Shown piece after piece: positions 1 through 8,113 of a stretch of DNA of 64,000 nt. Location of the stretch: positions 124,001-188,000 of the forward strand of contig CP112999.1 in NCBI GenBank assembly GCA_026625165.1, written 5' to 3'. The notes under the pieces are model-generated. The model made no database searches. It was not told where the DNA came from and worked only from the letters and a program-made list of their open reading frames with translations. A program made the position numbers and the translations under genes. The stretch comes from Methanoregula sp. (GTDB taxonomy: Archaea > Halobacteriota > Methanomicrobia > Methanomicrobiales > Methanospirillaceae). How positions within the stretch are numbered: the first letter of the stretch is position 1; each line of letters begins with the position of its first letter.

Positions 1-642
1 CCCGGTAACCGAAAACTCAACCCGGCCTGAAGACACTTTTTCGGGATCATCAACCACCATGGTATACGAGCCCGACTGGACAGAATAACCCGGGTTCCAC
101 TTATAGCTCCACGAACCGACAGCGTTGGTTTTCGGCTGGTCAAGGAGGACCCCCTTTGCATAATACCCGGGTCCATACAGCGTTAAGAGAACATTGCTGC
201 CGGCGGGGCCAGTACCTGAAAAGGAAATTGAGTCGCCGATAACCATTGCCTCTCTGTTTGCAGTGATAGTAACCCCGGCCTGTAACGGCGGCCGGGGCGT
301 CTGTTGGGAAATATCAGAGGGGGTTTCAATGTTCTGCTGTGCAGCTGGCTTTAACAGGGCATTAAACTGGTAGATCCCTGAAGATACCGCAACATCAGTT
401 GACCAGCTCTGGTATCCTTTTAACCGGAGTTCGATATTATACATTCCCGGGTTCAGGTCCGGAATCGTGCATGGGGTACTTCCACGGAACTGGTTGTCCA
501 GGTACACTTCGGCACCCGAAGGTTTTGATGTGAGATTTAGGGTGCCTTTTCCTGAATTTTGGTCTGATGATATGCAGCCCGACAATACAACGCAAAAAAA
601 TATGACGATAAGGACAATCAGAAGATGATTTTTAAATCTCAT
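1..642 (-). CDS. PEGA-domain lipoprotein, 3' end cut by window edge
   Basis: The reverse strand reads open from an ATG at 640-642 through the window edge (214 codons visible, no stop). The N-terminus is a hydrophobic signal followed by a lipobox-like LSGC at about residues 20-23, so the protein is probably a lipid-anchored exoprotein. Residues about 33-85 form a PEGA domain (LNLTSKPSGAEVYLDNQFRG, then TIPDLNPGMYNIELRLKGY). A proline/glutamine-rich linker follows, then an Ig-like region (about 118 onward) in which GPAGSNVLLTLYGPG is visible. PEGA domains are common on archaeal surface proteins, and the ligand is unknown. The gene is divergent neither in codon use nor composition from its neighbours. 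Domain assignment is by eye. Confidence 0.8.
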   Translation of the reverse strand, partial: MRFKNHLLIVLIVIFFCVVLSGCISSDQNSGKGTLNLTSKPSGAEVYLDNQFRGSTPCTIPDLNPGMYNIELRLKGYQSWSTDVAVSSGIYQFNALLKPAAQQNIETPSDISQQTPRPPLQAGVTITANREAMVIGDSISFSGTGPAGSNVLLTLYGPGYYAKGVLLDQPKTNAVGSWSYKWNPGYSVQSGSYTMVVDDPEKVSSGRVEFSVTG

Positions 643-709
643 GTTTCCCACGATAACCGTTATTGCGCAGGATTATATAGGTTTCCAAAACCGGTGGGGG
701 GCAGGGAGA

Positions 710-1612
710 TCATGCTCCGGCAAGCCGGAGAATTTCCCGTGCAAGGGCGATGCTTTTCTCCTCACCGGTCATCAGCGTGTCGAACCTTACAGAGCCCTCC
801 ACATATACCGGGTCCAGGGTATCCTGGATAAAAACGTCAGCCAGGTCTTTGTAGCAGGAGAACGTGCCCTGCGATGACGGTTCAAGACCACGTGCCTGCA
901 TCAGTGCCGCTGCCGGGCCGCTCACGGGAGCATTTCCGATAAACGGGCTGACCGCGATCACGTATTTGTCCCGTAGTCCCGGACAAATCCCCTCGCACTC
1001 TAATATTGGCAGGATGCTTGTGATCGGATTGCTCGGGCCGATGACAACAGTATCGCTTGCCTCAATGGCAGCGAGCACTTCTTCGGTGGCAACCGGCGGT
1101 TCTGTATAGCTTCGCACAACCTCGCGGATCTCAAGCGCACCTTTTGCACGGACCCAGTACTCCTGGAAATGGACCAGCCCGATATCCGTCCGTACCTGGG
1201 TTGTCACATCACTATCGGTCATAGGGAGCACGTTTTCCCGCACACCCAACCGGTCACAAAGCACCCTGGTGGCGTTTGTCAGCCGCATCCCGTTCCTGAG
1301 CATCTCCCCGCGTGCGATATGCACGGCACGGTCATTGTCCCCGATCCTGATGAATTCGTCAATACCGAGGTGCTGTATTTCATTATGCGTTGTAAATGAA
1401 TCGTTCCGGATACCCCACCATGTGTCGGTATTCAGGATTCCGGCAAAGAGGTACATGACCGTGTCTAGATCCGGTGAGATGTGGTTGCCGGAGATCCAGA
1501 TATCCTCGGCAGTATTCACGACAACCGAAATCTCGTGACGGTCGATCACCCGCTGCATGCCGCGGAGCAGCTTGGGTGTCCCCGTGCCGCCCGACAGAAA
1601 CGTGATCATCAC
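710..1612 (-). CDS. cofD: 2-phospho-L-lactate transferase (F420 biosynthesis)
   Basis: CofD joins a phospholactate-type side chain donated from the LPPG/EPPG nucleotide intermediate to 7,8-didemethyl-8-hydroxy-5-deazariboflavin (Fo), giving F420-0 in the cytoplasm. The 300-residue protein begins with the family hallmark [17 protein letters not shown] and contains the conserved [14 protein letters not shown] region (about 84-97) and the [13 protein letters not shown] stretch (about 192-204), all typical of CofD. The length fits the family. An alternative start one codon downstream (MITF) is equally possible. It is transcribed divergently from the HD-domain gene. Presence of an F420 gene fits a methanogen. 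Identification is confident from motifs, but not tested by search. Confidence 0.95.
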   Translation of the reverse strand: MMITFLSGGTGTPKLLRGMQRVIDRHEISVVVNTAEDIWISGNHISPDLDTVMYLFAGILNTDTWWGIRNDSFTTHNEIQHLGIDEFIRIGDNDRAVHIARGEMLRNGMRLTNATRVLCDRLGVRENVLPMTDSDVTTQVRTDIGLVHFQEYWVRAKGALEIREVVRSYTEPPVATEEVLAAIEASDTVVIGPSNPITSILPILECEGICPGLRDKYVIAVSPFIGNAPVSGPAAALMQARGLEPSSQGTFSCYKDLADVFIQDTLDPVYVEGSVRFDTLMTGEEKSIALAREILRLAGA

Positions 1613-1657
1613 TCAATAGTTTTATCCCATGTATATGAAGATTCTTTTAGTGATTCC

Positions 1658-2857
1658 TTGAAGATCATAAAAGACCCGGTCCATGGGTATATCGAACTGG
1701 ATGATTTTGCCCGCGAGCTCCTTGACTCACCGGCGCTGCAGCGTTTGCGGTACATCCGCCAGCTGGGTTTTTCCTACCTGGTATATCCCGGCGCAAACCA
1801 TACCCGGTTTGAACATTCGCTGGGGACGATGTACCTTTCCGATATTGCCGCACAAAAGTTCGGGCTCCCGGATGCTGAACGGATGCTTGTTGCGGCTGCC
1901 GCCCTCCTTCATGATATCGGGCATGGCCCTTTCTCCCATGCCAGCGAACCCCTGCTGGAGGAATACCTGCACCGGACCCATGATGAAATCGGATTGTATG
2001 TTCAAGGTCAGACACGGGACATACTTTTACAGCACAATATCAATCCGGAGGAGCTCTGTGCACTCATAAAAGGGCAGCATCCACTTTCAGGCATCATTCG
2101 TGGCGACCTTGATGTCGACCGCATGGACTACCTTCTCCGTGATGCATATTACACCGGCGCCCCTTACGGCACGGTCGATGCCCAGAGGCTTATACGGAAC
2201 ATGGTGCGGACAGATGACGGGATTATCCTTGACGAGAATGGGATCAATGCTGCAGAATCGCTCCTGATCGCACGCACGATGATGCGCCCTGCAGTCTACT
2301 TCCATCATGTGAGCCGGATCGGGGAGAGCATGTTCCAGCTTGCAATGCTTGAGCACCTGGATGGGGCGGGCGATGAACCCGTGGAACAATTGCTGCACAT
2401 GGACGACATGGGCTGTATGCATTCTTTGAGAAGTTCAAAAAATTCAATTTCCAAAATGCTGACCGGGCGAATCTGCCTCCGCCAGCTGTTCAAACGGGCA
2501 TTGTATGTCGGGCAAGACCAGGTGAATATTATGGCATATCCACGGGCACCATCCCTAAAAAAGAACCGGGAACTTGCAGCGGCAATTGCTGAAGGTGCCG
2601 GTGTTCAACCACATACTGTTCTTCTCGATATCCCCTCATTTCCAGGAGATATGTCAATGGACGTGCGCGTGAAGAACCGGAGTGCTGTTGTGCATTTTGA
2701 GGAGATCACCCCCAGAATTCGGACTCTGAACGAAACCCGGAGAGAGCAGTGGCGATTAGGTGTGTATACCCTGCCGGAGCAGCTGGAACCGGTTGCCCAA
2801 TCTGCAGCAGACATCCTCCATGTGAAAAAAGCCACCCGTCAGGACACATTGTTTTAA
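1658..2857 (+). CDS. HD-superfamily phosphohydrolase
   Basis: A 399-residue HD-domain hydrolase of the SAMHD1/dGTPase-like type (COG1078). The metal-binding HD motif is visible: the family histidine lies in HTRFEHSLG (about 49-57) and the HD pair in LLHDIGHGPFSH (about 84-95), with a third site in GDLDVDRMDYLLRD (about 149-162). The start is chosen at TTG 1658, because MKIIKDPVHGYIEL is the usual N-terminus of this family and the longer frame from 1481 would run through the cofD coding region on the opposite strand. The family hydrolyses nucleotides or phosphate esters; the substrate here cannot be read from sequence. The C-terminal third is less conserved. Confidence 0.85.
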   Translation: MKIIKDPVHGYIELDDFARELLDSPALQRLRYIRQLGFSYLVYPGANHTRFEHSLGTMYLSDIAAQKFGLPDAERMLVAAAALLHDIGHGPFSHASEPLLEEYLHRTHDEIGLYVQGQTRDILLQHNINPEELCALIKGQHPLSGIIRGDLDVDRMDYLLRDAYYTGAPYGTVDAQRLIRNMVRTDDGIILDENGINAAESLLIARTMMRPAVYFHHVSRIGESMFQLAMLEHLDGAGDEPVEQLLHMDDMGCMHSLRSSKNSISKMLTGRICLRQLFKRALYVGQDQVNIMAYPRAPSLKKNRELAAAIAEGAGVQPHTVLLDIPSFPGDMSMDVRVKNRSAVVHFEEITPRIRTLNETRREQWRLGVYTLPEQLEPVAQSAADILHVKKATRQDTLF

Positions 2858-3061
2858 AAAAGCGGGGGTGAAAGGCGGGCCTTTGAGGCACGTCTTTTAA
2901 AAATCAGGCCGGACGGGTATAAGAACCGGTTCATTTTCATTGCCAGTCTGATGCAAAAACCAGGACTTTTTCATGCTACATTGTTACAGTTTCAGTCTCC
3001 CTGCCGGTACTTAACCAGTCTAAAAAGGTAATATAACCCTGAAAGCAAACAATCACTTTAT

Positions 3062-3532
3062 ATGAAGAGCCTAGTTCCTTTGATCGCAGGACTGATCATT
3101 CTCGGGGCGCTTGTGGCAGGATGCACAGGTACCCAGAATGTTGCCACTCCTTCACCAACCCCGGTTCCGACCACGTCTCCCACACCAACCCAGACGACAT
3201 CGTTTACCCTGGGGGCATCATATTTGAGCCATCCCACGCCCTACTCCTTCACGAGTGAAAAAGATGTCTATACCGAACAATTCCGGGCGACAAACGAGCC
3301 TTGGGGTATCGAATTTACCGTCAACCCGACAAATGAAGACCCGCAGTACACCTGGTTCGAGATGAAGGTTACGCAAATGGACACCGGAAAGACGGATACT
3401 TTCGGGTATGGCCGTACCTATGATTTCGAAAAGCACCAGCTGCACCCGATGTATAACGCCGGACCATACAAGGTTGAGATGAAAGGCAACCGTGTCAGCG
3501 TCAGCGTCAATATCGCAAAGCGGAACCCGTAG
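3062..3532 (+). CDS. Small secreted lipoprotein, unknown function
   Basis: The 156-residue product has a positively charged N-terminus, a hydrophobic stretch and a lipobox (ALVAGC, Cys21), so it should be lipid-anchored outside the membrane. A Pro/Thr/Ser spacer (about 28-45), typical of methanogen surface lipoproteins, precedes a compact domain of about 110 residues rich in aromatic residues. I do not recognise the domain. A TATA-like stretch (taatata, about 3029-3035) lies roughly 30 bases upstream of the ATG, suggesting a nearly leaderless transcript. The next gene starts 15 bases after the stop and may be cotranscribed. Confidence 0.75.
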   Translation: MKSLVPLIAGLIILGALVAGCTGTQNVATPSPTPVPTTSPTPTQTTSFTLGASYLSHPTPYSFTSEKDVYTEQFRATNEPWGIEFTVNPTNEDPQYTWFEMKVTQMDTGKTDTFGYGRTYDFEKHQLHPMYNAGPYKVEMKGNRVSVSVNIAKRNP

Positions 3533-3547
3533 GTAACGTGATTTGGG

Positions 3548-3991
3548 ATGTTTGAAGACTGGATTGTAGTCGCGTGCGGAGTGATCGTCGTAATCTCTGC
3601 GTTTTGTATCACCCTCATCATAATCCAGAGACAGGAACGCCGCGTAATCGAGAGCAGGTATAAGATGCTGGTGTACAGCGAACTGCTCCACGCGGTCACC
3701 GAACTCAACCTTGCCGGGGACGACCAGTACAGGATCGATATTGCAAAAAAGAACCTTGCCTATTCGGTGAACCGCCTGAACCTGATCGCAAGTTCCGGGG
3801 TGTTAAAGAGCACCAACGACCTCCTTGACTTTTTAAATGAGCATCTGGGAAAGGAATTTGACGCCCTGCGGCTCCACAATATTTTAAACACGCTCGTGAT
3901 TGAAGCAAGGCGCGACCTCAACCCGGACCATGCCCGGAAGGTAGAGGAAGCACAGGTACGGTTCAGGTTTTTTGCCCCCCCTAAAAAATAA
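3548..3991 (+). CDS. Single-pass membrane protein with helical cytoplasmic domain, unknown
   Basis: A 147-residue protein with one strong transmembrane helix near the N-terminus (about 6-28, WIVVACGVIVVISAFCITLI) followed by a positively charged IQRQERR, so the rest probably lies in the cytoplasm. The C-terminal 115 residues look wholly helical, with a repeating Asn/Leu pattern and no recognisable catalytic motif. It follows the small lipoprotein by 15 bases, so the two may form an envelope pair with one partner on each side of the membrane (inference). No family name can be assigned. Confidence 0.7.
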   Translation: MFEDWIVVACGVIVVISAFCITLIIIQRQERRVIESRYKMLVYSELLHAVTELNLAGDDQYRIDIAKKNLAYSVNRLNLIASSGVLKSTNDLLDFLNEHLGKEFDALRLHNILNTLVIEARRDLNPDHARKVEEAQVRFRFFAPPKK

Positions 3992-4070
3992 ATTTAAAAA
4001 AAATTCAGCGGCATAAACTCTTTTTGGTTCCGGCTCTGACAATGGTATGAGATCAAGAGCGGGAGCAACA

Positions 4071-4619
4071 ATGAAAAAAGAGTTTGTCGTTGGAGTCACG
4101 GGTGCGAGCGGATCCTTGTATGCACGCCGGTTGCTGGAAGTGCTCTGCACTGATGCAAAGGTGCACATCATCATCTCGGATGTGGCAAAAAGAATTGCTG
4201 CCCACGAAGGTGTCGACCTCTCCGGTTTTTCAGCACATTATCATGACAACAACCAGATGTTTTCTGACATCGCAAGCGGGTCGTACCGGTATGACGGGAT
4301 GGTGGTGATACCCTGCAGCCAGAAGACGCTTGCCGCAGTCGCGCAGGGGTATGCAGACAACCTCATCACCCGGACCGCAGACGTGTGCTTGAAAGAGCGC
4401 AGGAAGTGTATCCTCGTTACCCGTGAAACCCCGCTCTCGGGGATACACCTCAATAACATGCTTGCCGCACACAATGCCGGTGCTCTGATCATGCCCGCAA
4501 GCCCCGGGTTCTACCATCACCCCAGGACCATAAATGATATGGTGGATATGGTGGTGTCCCGCGTGCTCGACCACCTTGGGGTTGAACACAAGCTCACCGA
4601 ACGCTGGGGTGGTTTGTGA
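4071..4619 (+). CDS. ubiX: Flavin prenyltransferase, UbiX family
   Basis: UbiX attaches a dimethylallyl group to FMN to make the prenylated FMN cofactor used by UbiD decarboxylases. The N-terminus KKEFVVGVTGASGSLYARRLL is the flavoprotein Rossmann motif, and VVIPCSQKTLAAVAQGYADNLITRTADV (82-109) and LVTRETPLSGIHLNNML (118-134) are typical UbiX signatures. The start at 4071 is preferred over 4047 because a gggag sits 6 to 10 bases upstream and the family N-terminus begins there; the product has 182 residues. The stop overlaps the next gene by 4 bases, so UbiX and its client decarboxylase are translationally coupled. Confidence 0.93.
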   Translation: MKKEFVVGVTGASGSLYARRLLEVLCTDAKVHIIISDVAKRIAAHEGVDLSGFSAHYHDNNQMFSDIASGSYRYDGMVVIPCSQKTLAAVAQGYADNLITRTADVCLKERRKCILVTRETPLSGIHLNNMLAAHNAGALIMPASPGFYHHPRTINDMVDMVVSRVLDHLGVEHKLTERWGGL

Positions 4620-5854
4620 TGCGTGATTTTATTGAGAAAATGCGGGAGCAGGGCAATGTGATCGATGTCCACGAGCCCTGCACAACGGATATGCAGGCCG
4701 CAAAAATGGCGGGCACTACGGATAAGCTGCTCTTTTTCCACAATATTGACGGCGGACGCGCGGTCATGAACGTAACCGCGAACCGTCAAGCCCTGTCCCT
4801 CGCGCTGGGGATTGACGAGACCGCTATGGTCAGAGCGCTTGTCGATGCAAAGTTCGATGGCAGGATCGTCAATAATGGTACGCTGGCGATGGAAAAACCC
4901 GATCTCTCCCGAATTCCTGTGATGCATCATTTCCCCAAAGATGCCGGGAAATATGTCACGGCAGGCATCGTATTCTCCCGGTTCGGGGGCATTGAAAATG
5001 CATCCATCCACCGGATGCTCATACTGGATAACCAGCGCGTTGCCTCCCGCCTTGTTGAGGGAAGGCACACGCACGTGATGCTCCAAAAAGCGCTTGCACA
5101 AAACGGGCGTCTGCCCATTGCGGTGGTCATCGGCACGCACCCGGCCGTGACATTTGCCTGCTGCACCCGTGTGCCCGAGGGCATGGAACTGGCATATGCC
5201 GCGGAGCTCCTTGGCGGGAAGATCAAGGTGAAGCGATGCAGCAACGGGGTGCTTGTTCCCGATGCCGAGATTGTGCTCGAGGGTTTTATCGGTGCAGAAC
5301 GGGCAGAAGAGGGGCCTTTTGTGGATATCACTGGGACATATGACCCGGTGCGCCACGAGCCGGTAATTGAGTTCACCGGCATGCACCTCAAACGCGATTT
5401 CATCTATCATGGGATTCTTCCGGGCGGCAACGAGCACAAGGTGCTGATGGGTTGCCCGTACGAACCAAAGATCTACCGTGCGGTATCCGGGGTGACAGAG
5501 GTCAAAAATGTTGTCCTGACCCGGGGGGGATGCGGTTACCTCCACGCAGTAATCCAGATCAGGAAGAGCACGCAGGGCGATGCGAAGAATGCGATCATGG
5601 CAGCGTTTGCCGCCCACACCTCGCTCAAGCATGTCATCGTTGTCGATGAAGATATCGACCCCTCCAATCCGGAAGATGTCGAATATGCAATAGCAACAAG
5701 GGTGAGCGGGGACCGGGACGTCATGGTGATCACCGGGGTGCGGGGTTCGTCGCTTGACCCGTGCCAGCTTGAGGACGGTACCAATGTCAAGGTCGGGGTC
5801 GATGCAACGATGGTCCTCGGGCGGGAAGAAGAGTTCCGGCGCGCTACGTGGTGA
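4616..5854 (+). CDS. UbiD-family decarboxylase, probable anhydromevalonate phosphate decarboxylase
   Basis: A 412-residue UbiD-like prFMN-dependent decarboxylase. The region TYDPVRHEPVIEFTGMHLKRDFIYHGILPGGNEHKVLM holds the family glutamate/arginine network. It is shorter than typical aromatic-acid UbiD enzymes (about 450-500 residues), as are the archaeal anhydromevalonate phosphate decarboxylases. It is coupled to ubiX upstream (ATGA overlap) and overlaps aconitase X downstream. Known for archaea: phosphomevalonate dehydratase (aconitase X) makes trans-anhydromevalonate phosphate, which a UbiD homologue decarboxylates to isopentenyl phosphate. The gene neighbourhood makes that assignment much more likely than ubiquinone or aromatic metabolism; the substrate itself is inferred. 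Confidence 0.85.
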   Translation: MMRDFIEKMREQGNVIDVHEPCTTDMQAAKMAGTTDKLLFFHNIDGGRAVMNVTANRQALSLALGIDETAMVRALVDAKFDGRIVNNGTLAMEKPDLSRIPVMHHFPKDAGKYVTAGIVFSRFGGIENASIHRMLILDNQRVASRLVEGRHTHVMLQKALAQNGRLPIAVVIGTHPAVTFACCTRVPEGMELAYAAELLGGKIKVKRCSNGVLVPDAEIVLEGFIGAERAEEGPFVDITGTYDPVRHEPVIEFTGMHLKRDFIYHGILPGGNEHKVLMGCPYEPKIYRAVSGVTEVKNVVLTRGGCGYLHAVIQIRKSTQGDAKNAIMAAFAAHTSLKHVIVVDEDIDPSNPEDVEYAIATRVSGDRDVMVITGVRGSSLDPCQLEDGTNVKVGVDATMVLGREEEFRRATW

Positions 5855-7023
5855 AGCCCGTGGACCTTGAACCCGGGGACGAAGAGATCCTTGCGGGCGA
5901 GCAGGGTGAAACAAAGCAGGAGATGCTGGAGATCCTTGTCGCGCTCGGCACGGTCTTTGGCGCAGATCGCCTCGTCCCTGTCACGAGCGTGCAGGTGAGC
6001 GGGGCATCGTACAAAACGATTGGAAAGTACGGGCTTGAATGGCTGGAGCATCTCGATGCACGGGCAGTTGTCCCTGCGATCTTAAACCCCATCGGAATGC
6101 CGAGGGGGCGCTGGCAGGAGATGGGGGTGGAACCGGATTTTGCAAAAAAACAGCAGGCGGTCATTGCAGCATATGAAAGGCTCGGGATCCGGCTTGAATG
6201 CACCTGCACTCCATATTACCTGCATGCACCGGAATATGGCGATCACCTCGCATGGTCTGAGTCATCTGCAGTCAGCTATGCAAACTCGGTGATTGGAGCC
6301 CGGACGAACCGGGAAGGCGGGCCCGGAGCACTTGCCGCTGCCCTTATCGGCAAAACACCGTGCTATGGGTTCCACCTCTCACAAAACCGGAAGCCTCAGG
6401 TGGTGATTGAAGTTCATGGGGTGGGCAGGGAAGCCTCTGTCGCACACTACGGTGCCCTCGGGTATCTCGCAGGAAAACTTGCCGGCAACCGCACCCCGCT
6501 TTTTTGCGGGATCCGTCCGGACCGCGACAGGCTCAAAGCACTTGGTGCTGCCATGGCGGCAACCGGTGCGGTGGCGCTTTACCATGTGAAAGGAGCGACT
6601 CCCGAAGCGAGGCTGGTGCATTTTGATACATCCGGCCTTGAGAAGATCGAGGTTGAAAGGCAGGAAATTGACAGGCTCTTCTCTGAAATCCATGTTGATG
6701 CAGTTGCGGTGGGCTGCCCGCACTGTTCGTCCGGCGAATTAAAAACAGCGGATCGGCTGCTCAGGGGAAAAAAGGTAAAAAAGCCATTCTATATCTTTGC
6801 AGCGCAGGATGTTATCAGCAGGAACCGCAGGACGGTGGATTCCATCGAGAAAAGCGGCGCCCGTGTCTATGCCGATACCTGCATGGTGGTCTCTCCCGTC
6901 ATGGAACGGTACACCGCCATAATGGTCAACAGCGGCAAAGCGCTGTCGTATGTCCCTGGCATGTGCGGGGCGGTGGCACGGATCGGGACAATTGAGGAAT
7001 GCGTTGAAGTTGCATCGTCCTGA
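5848..7023 (+). CDS. Aconitase X large subunit, probable phosphomevalonate dehydratase
   Basis: The 391-residue product is the catalytic (DUF521/AcnX large) domain. Visible signatures are SGASYKTIGKYGLEWL (about 51-66), SYANSVIGARTNREGGPGAL (about 143-162), VGCPHCSSGE (about 288-297), DTCMVVSP (about 345-352) and PGMCGAVARIG (about 370-380), the last three supplying cysteines for an iron-sulfur cluster. In archaea this subunit, with a small DUF126 subunit, dehydrates (R)-5-phosphomevalonate. A GTG at 5848 or 5851 is the start, inside the end of the UbiD gene. The small subunit gene is not visible in this window and must lie elsewhere. AcnX relatives that act on hydroxyproline or other acids are the main alternative, which the UbiX/UbiD context argues against. 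Confidence 0.88.
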   Translation: MVKPVDLEPGDEEILAGEQGETKQEMLEILVALGTVFGADRLVPVTSVQVSGASYKTIGKYGLEWLEHLDARAVVPAILNPIGMPRGRWQEMGVEPDFAKKQQAVIAAYERLGIRLECTCTPYYLHAPEYGDHLAWSESSAVSYANSVIGARTNREGGPGALAAALIGKTPCYGFHLSQNRKPQVVIEVHGVGREASVAHYGALGYLAGKLAGNRTPLFCGIRPDRDRLKALGAAMAATGAVALYHVKGATPEARLVHFDTSGLEKIEVERQEIDRLFSEIHVDAVAVGCPHCSSGELKTADRLLRGKKVKKPFYIFAAQDVISRNRRTVDSIEKSGARVYADTCMVVSPVMERYTAIMVNSGKALSYVPGMCGAVARIGTIEECVEVASS

Positions 7024-7092
7024 AAATGGTTAATTAAACGGTCAATTCTCCGGATAATCAATAGCATAGAGTTGAAATAAACCGGATATTGA

Positions 7093-7422
7093 TCACTTAA
7101 GATTCATGAGAATTTTTTTAATTTCCTCAATTGCGGCCGGTTCCGGGTTTTTCCCCGGGCGGACATCCTTTCCGTAATCAAGTATTTTCTGTACGGTATC
7201 CCTGGTCGTATGGGCAAAGGGGATATCATCCCAGATCTTCTGGTCAATGACATTCCAGGTGCATTGCAGTAAATGGCCGAGTATGGCAATGTCATCCTGC
7301 GTAAACGACCTCCATTCCGGCCCAACGCCATGCTGGATCTTCTTGATCGCCTGCTCAACCCGTTTTTCCCGGTGGAGATGGTACATCCTCCTCCCCACTT
7401 CGGTCTGTGTTACATCCGGCAT
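7093..7422 (-). CDS. Conserved helical protein of unknown function, tandem paralogue 1
   Basis: A 109-residue, probably all-helical protein without signal peptide. It is a paralogue of the gene at 7614-7943: both begin MPDVT, continue GRR...H(R/K)E(K/R), share A-KIR/KKI followed by G-(E/G)W-(A/S)F(S/T)Q(Q/D)DI--L--(I/L)L--TW-----R/KIW, and end in a hydrophilic helix with EE(I/A)--I--IL. Start at ATG 7422 is chosen because it aligns with the paralogue's start; a GTG at 7449 would add nine residues. No catalytic residues or known family are recognised. The conserved tryptophans suggest a small structural or adaptor fold. Confidence 0.65.
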   Translation of the reverse strand: MPDVTQTEVGRRMYHLHREKRVEQAIKKIQHGVGPEWRSFTQDDIAILGHLLQCTWNVIDQKIWDDIPFAHTTRDTVQKILDYGKDVRPGKNPEPAAIEEIKKILMNLK

Positions 7423-7613
7423 CTCATCAGTCCCCAGTTTTTCCCCCACAAAATCGTGGTCAGTCTCTCATCAGCATCCTACATGAAAACCTTTTTGGCA
7501 CGTGATACCTGCCTGATCAACGGCAACCAACAGGAAAACCGGATTAATCCGCCGTCACTGTTCCATAAACACAGGCGATCCCGGGACAAACCGGCAATCC
7601 AGCTGCCCGGCCA

Positions 7614-7943
7614 TCAGATCGACCGGTTCAGGATCCTGCAGATCCTGCTGATCGCCTCCTCCTCCCTCATTTTCCGGCCGGTTACGTCATTTCCGATGCC
7701 GATGATCTCACCCAGGTCATCCATTGTCAGCCGCGTGAAGGAAGATTGTTCCCAGATTCGCCTCTCCACGGTTACCCAGGTCTCACCGAGGATATAGGTC
7801 AGCGTCTTGATGTCCTGCTGGGAGAATGCCGCCCAACCGGATCCGACATTCCGGCGTATCTTTTCCAGTGCCGCTTCGACGGCCCTCTCCTTATGGATCT
7901 GAAAAATTCTCCTGCCCCGCTCATCGCTGGTCACATCCGGCAT
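7614..7943 (-). CDS. Conserved helical protein of unknown function, tandem paralogue 2
   Basis: The 109-residue partner of the gene at 7093-7422, same strand, separated by 191 bases without a recognisable gene. Sequence in common includes the N-terminal MPDVT, the GRR-F/Y-H-E motif (about 10-20), GSGWAAFSQQDIKTL and the TW/RRIW pair. The divergence between the two (roughly 40 percent identical by eye) indicates an old duplication rather than a recent one. Function unknown; no transmembrane segment, no metal-binding cysteines. The order on the minus strand makes this copy the upstream one if they are cotranscribed. Confidence 0.65.
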   Translation of the reverse strand: MPDVTSDERGRRIFQIHKERAVEAALEKIRRNVGSGWAAFSQQDIKTLTYILGETWVTVERRIWEQSSFTRLTMDDLGEIIGIGNDVTGRKMREEEAISRICRILNRSI

Positions 7944-8113
7944 ATGTCCCCATCCTCACCATACTATTCCGACTCCAATTAAATAGTTTTCCCTTATTAT
8001 AATGTTGATTCCGGATGCCGGTTCTGCATTCAGGGAATGATTAAGTACCATCTGCCGGCAACCGGATCGGTGCTGAATACGGCTGGTGCAGCGTGCAGGA
8101 AGAAGGTTCTGTT

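Noticed and set aside
4517-5914. 465-codon minus-strand frame opposite UbiD
   Set aside because: It is the antisense shadow of the UbiD gene; composition is His/Arg/Cys-rich and has no domain, while the plus strand encodes a clear family member.
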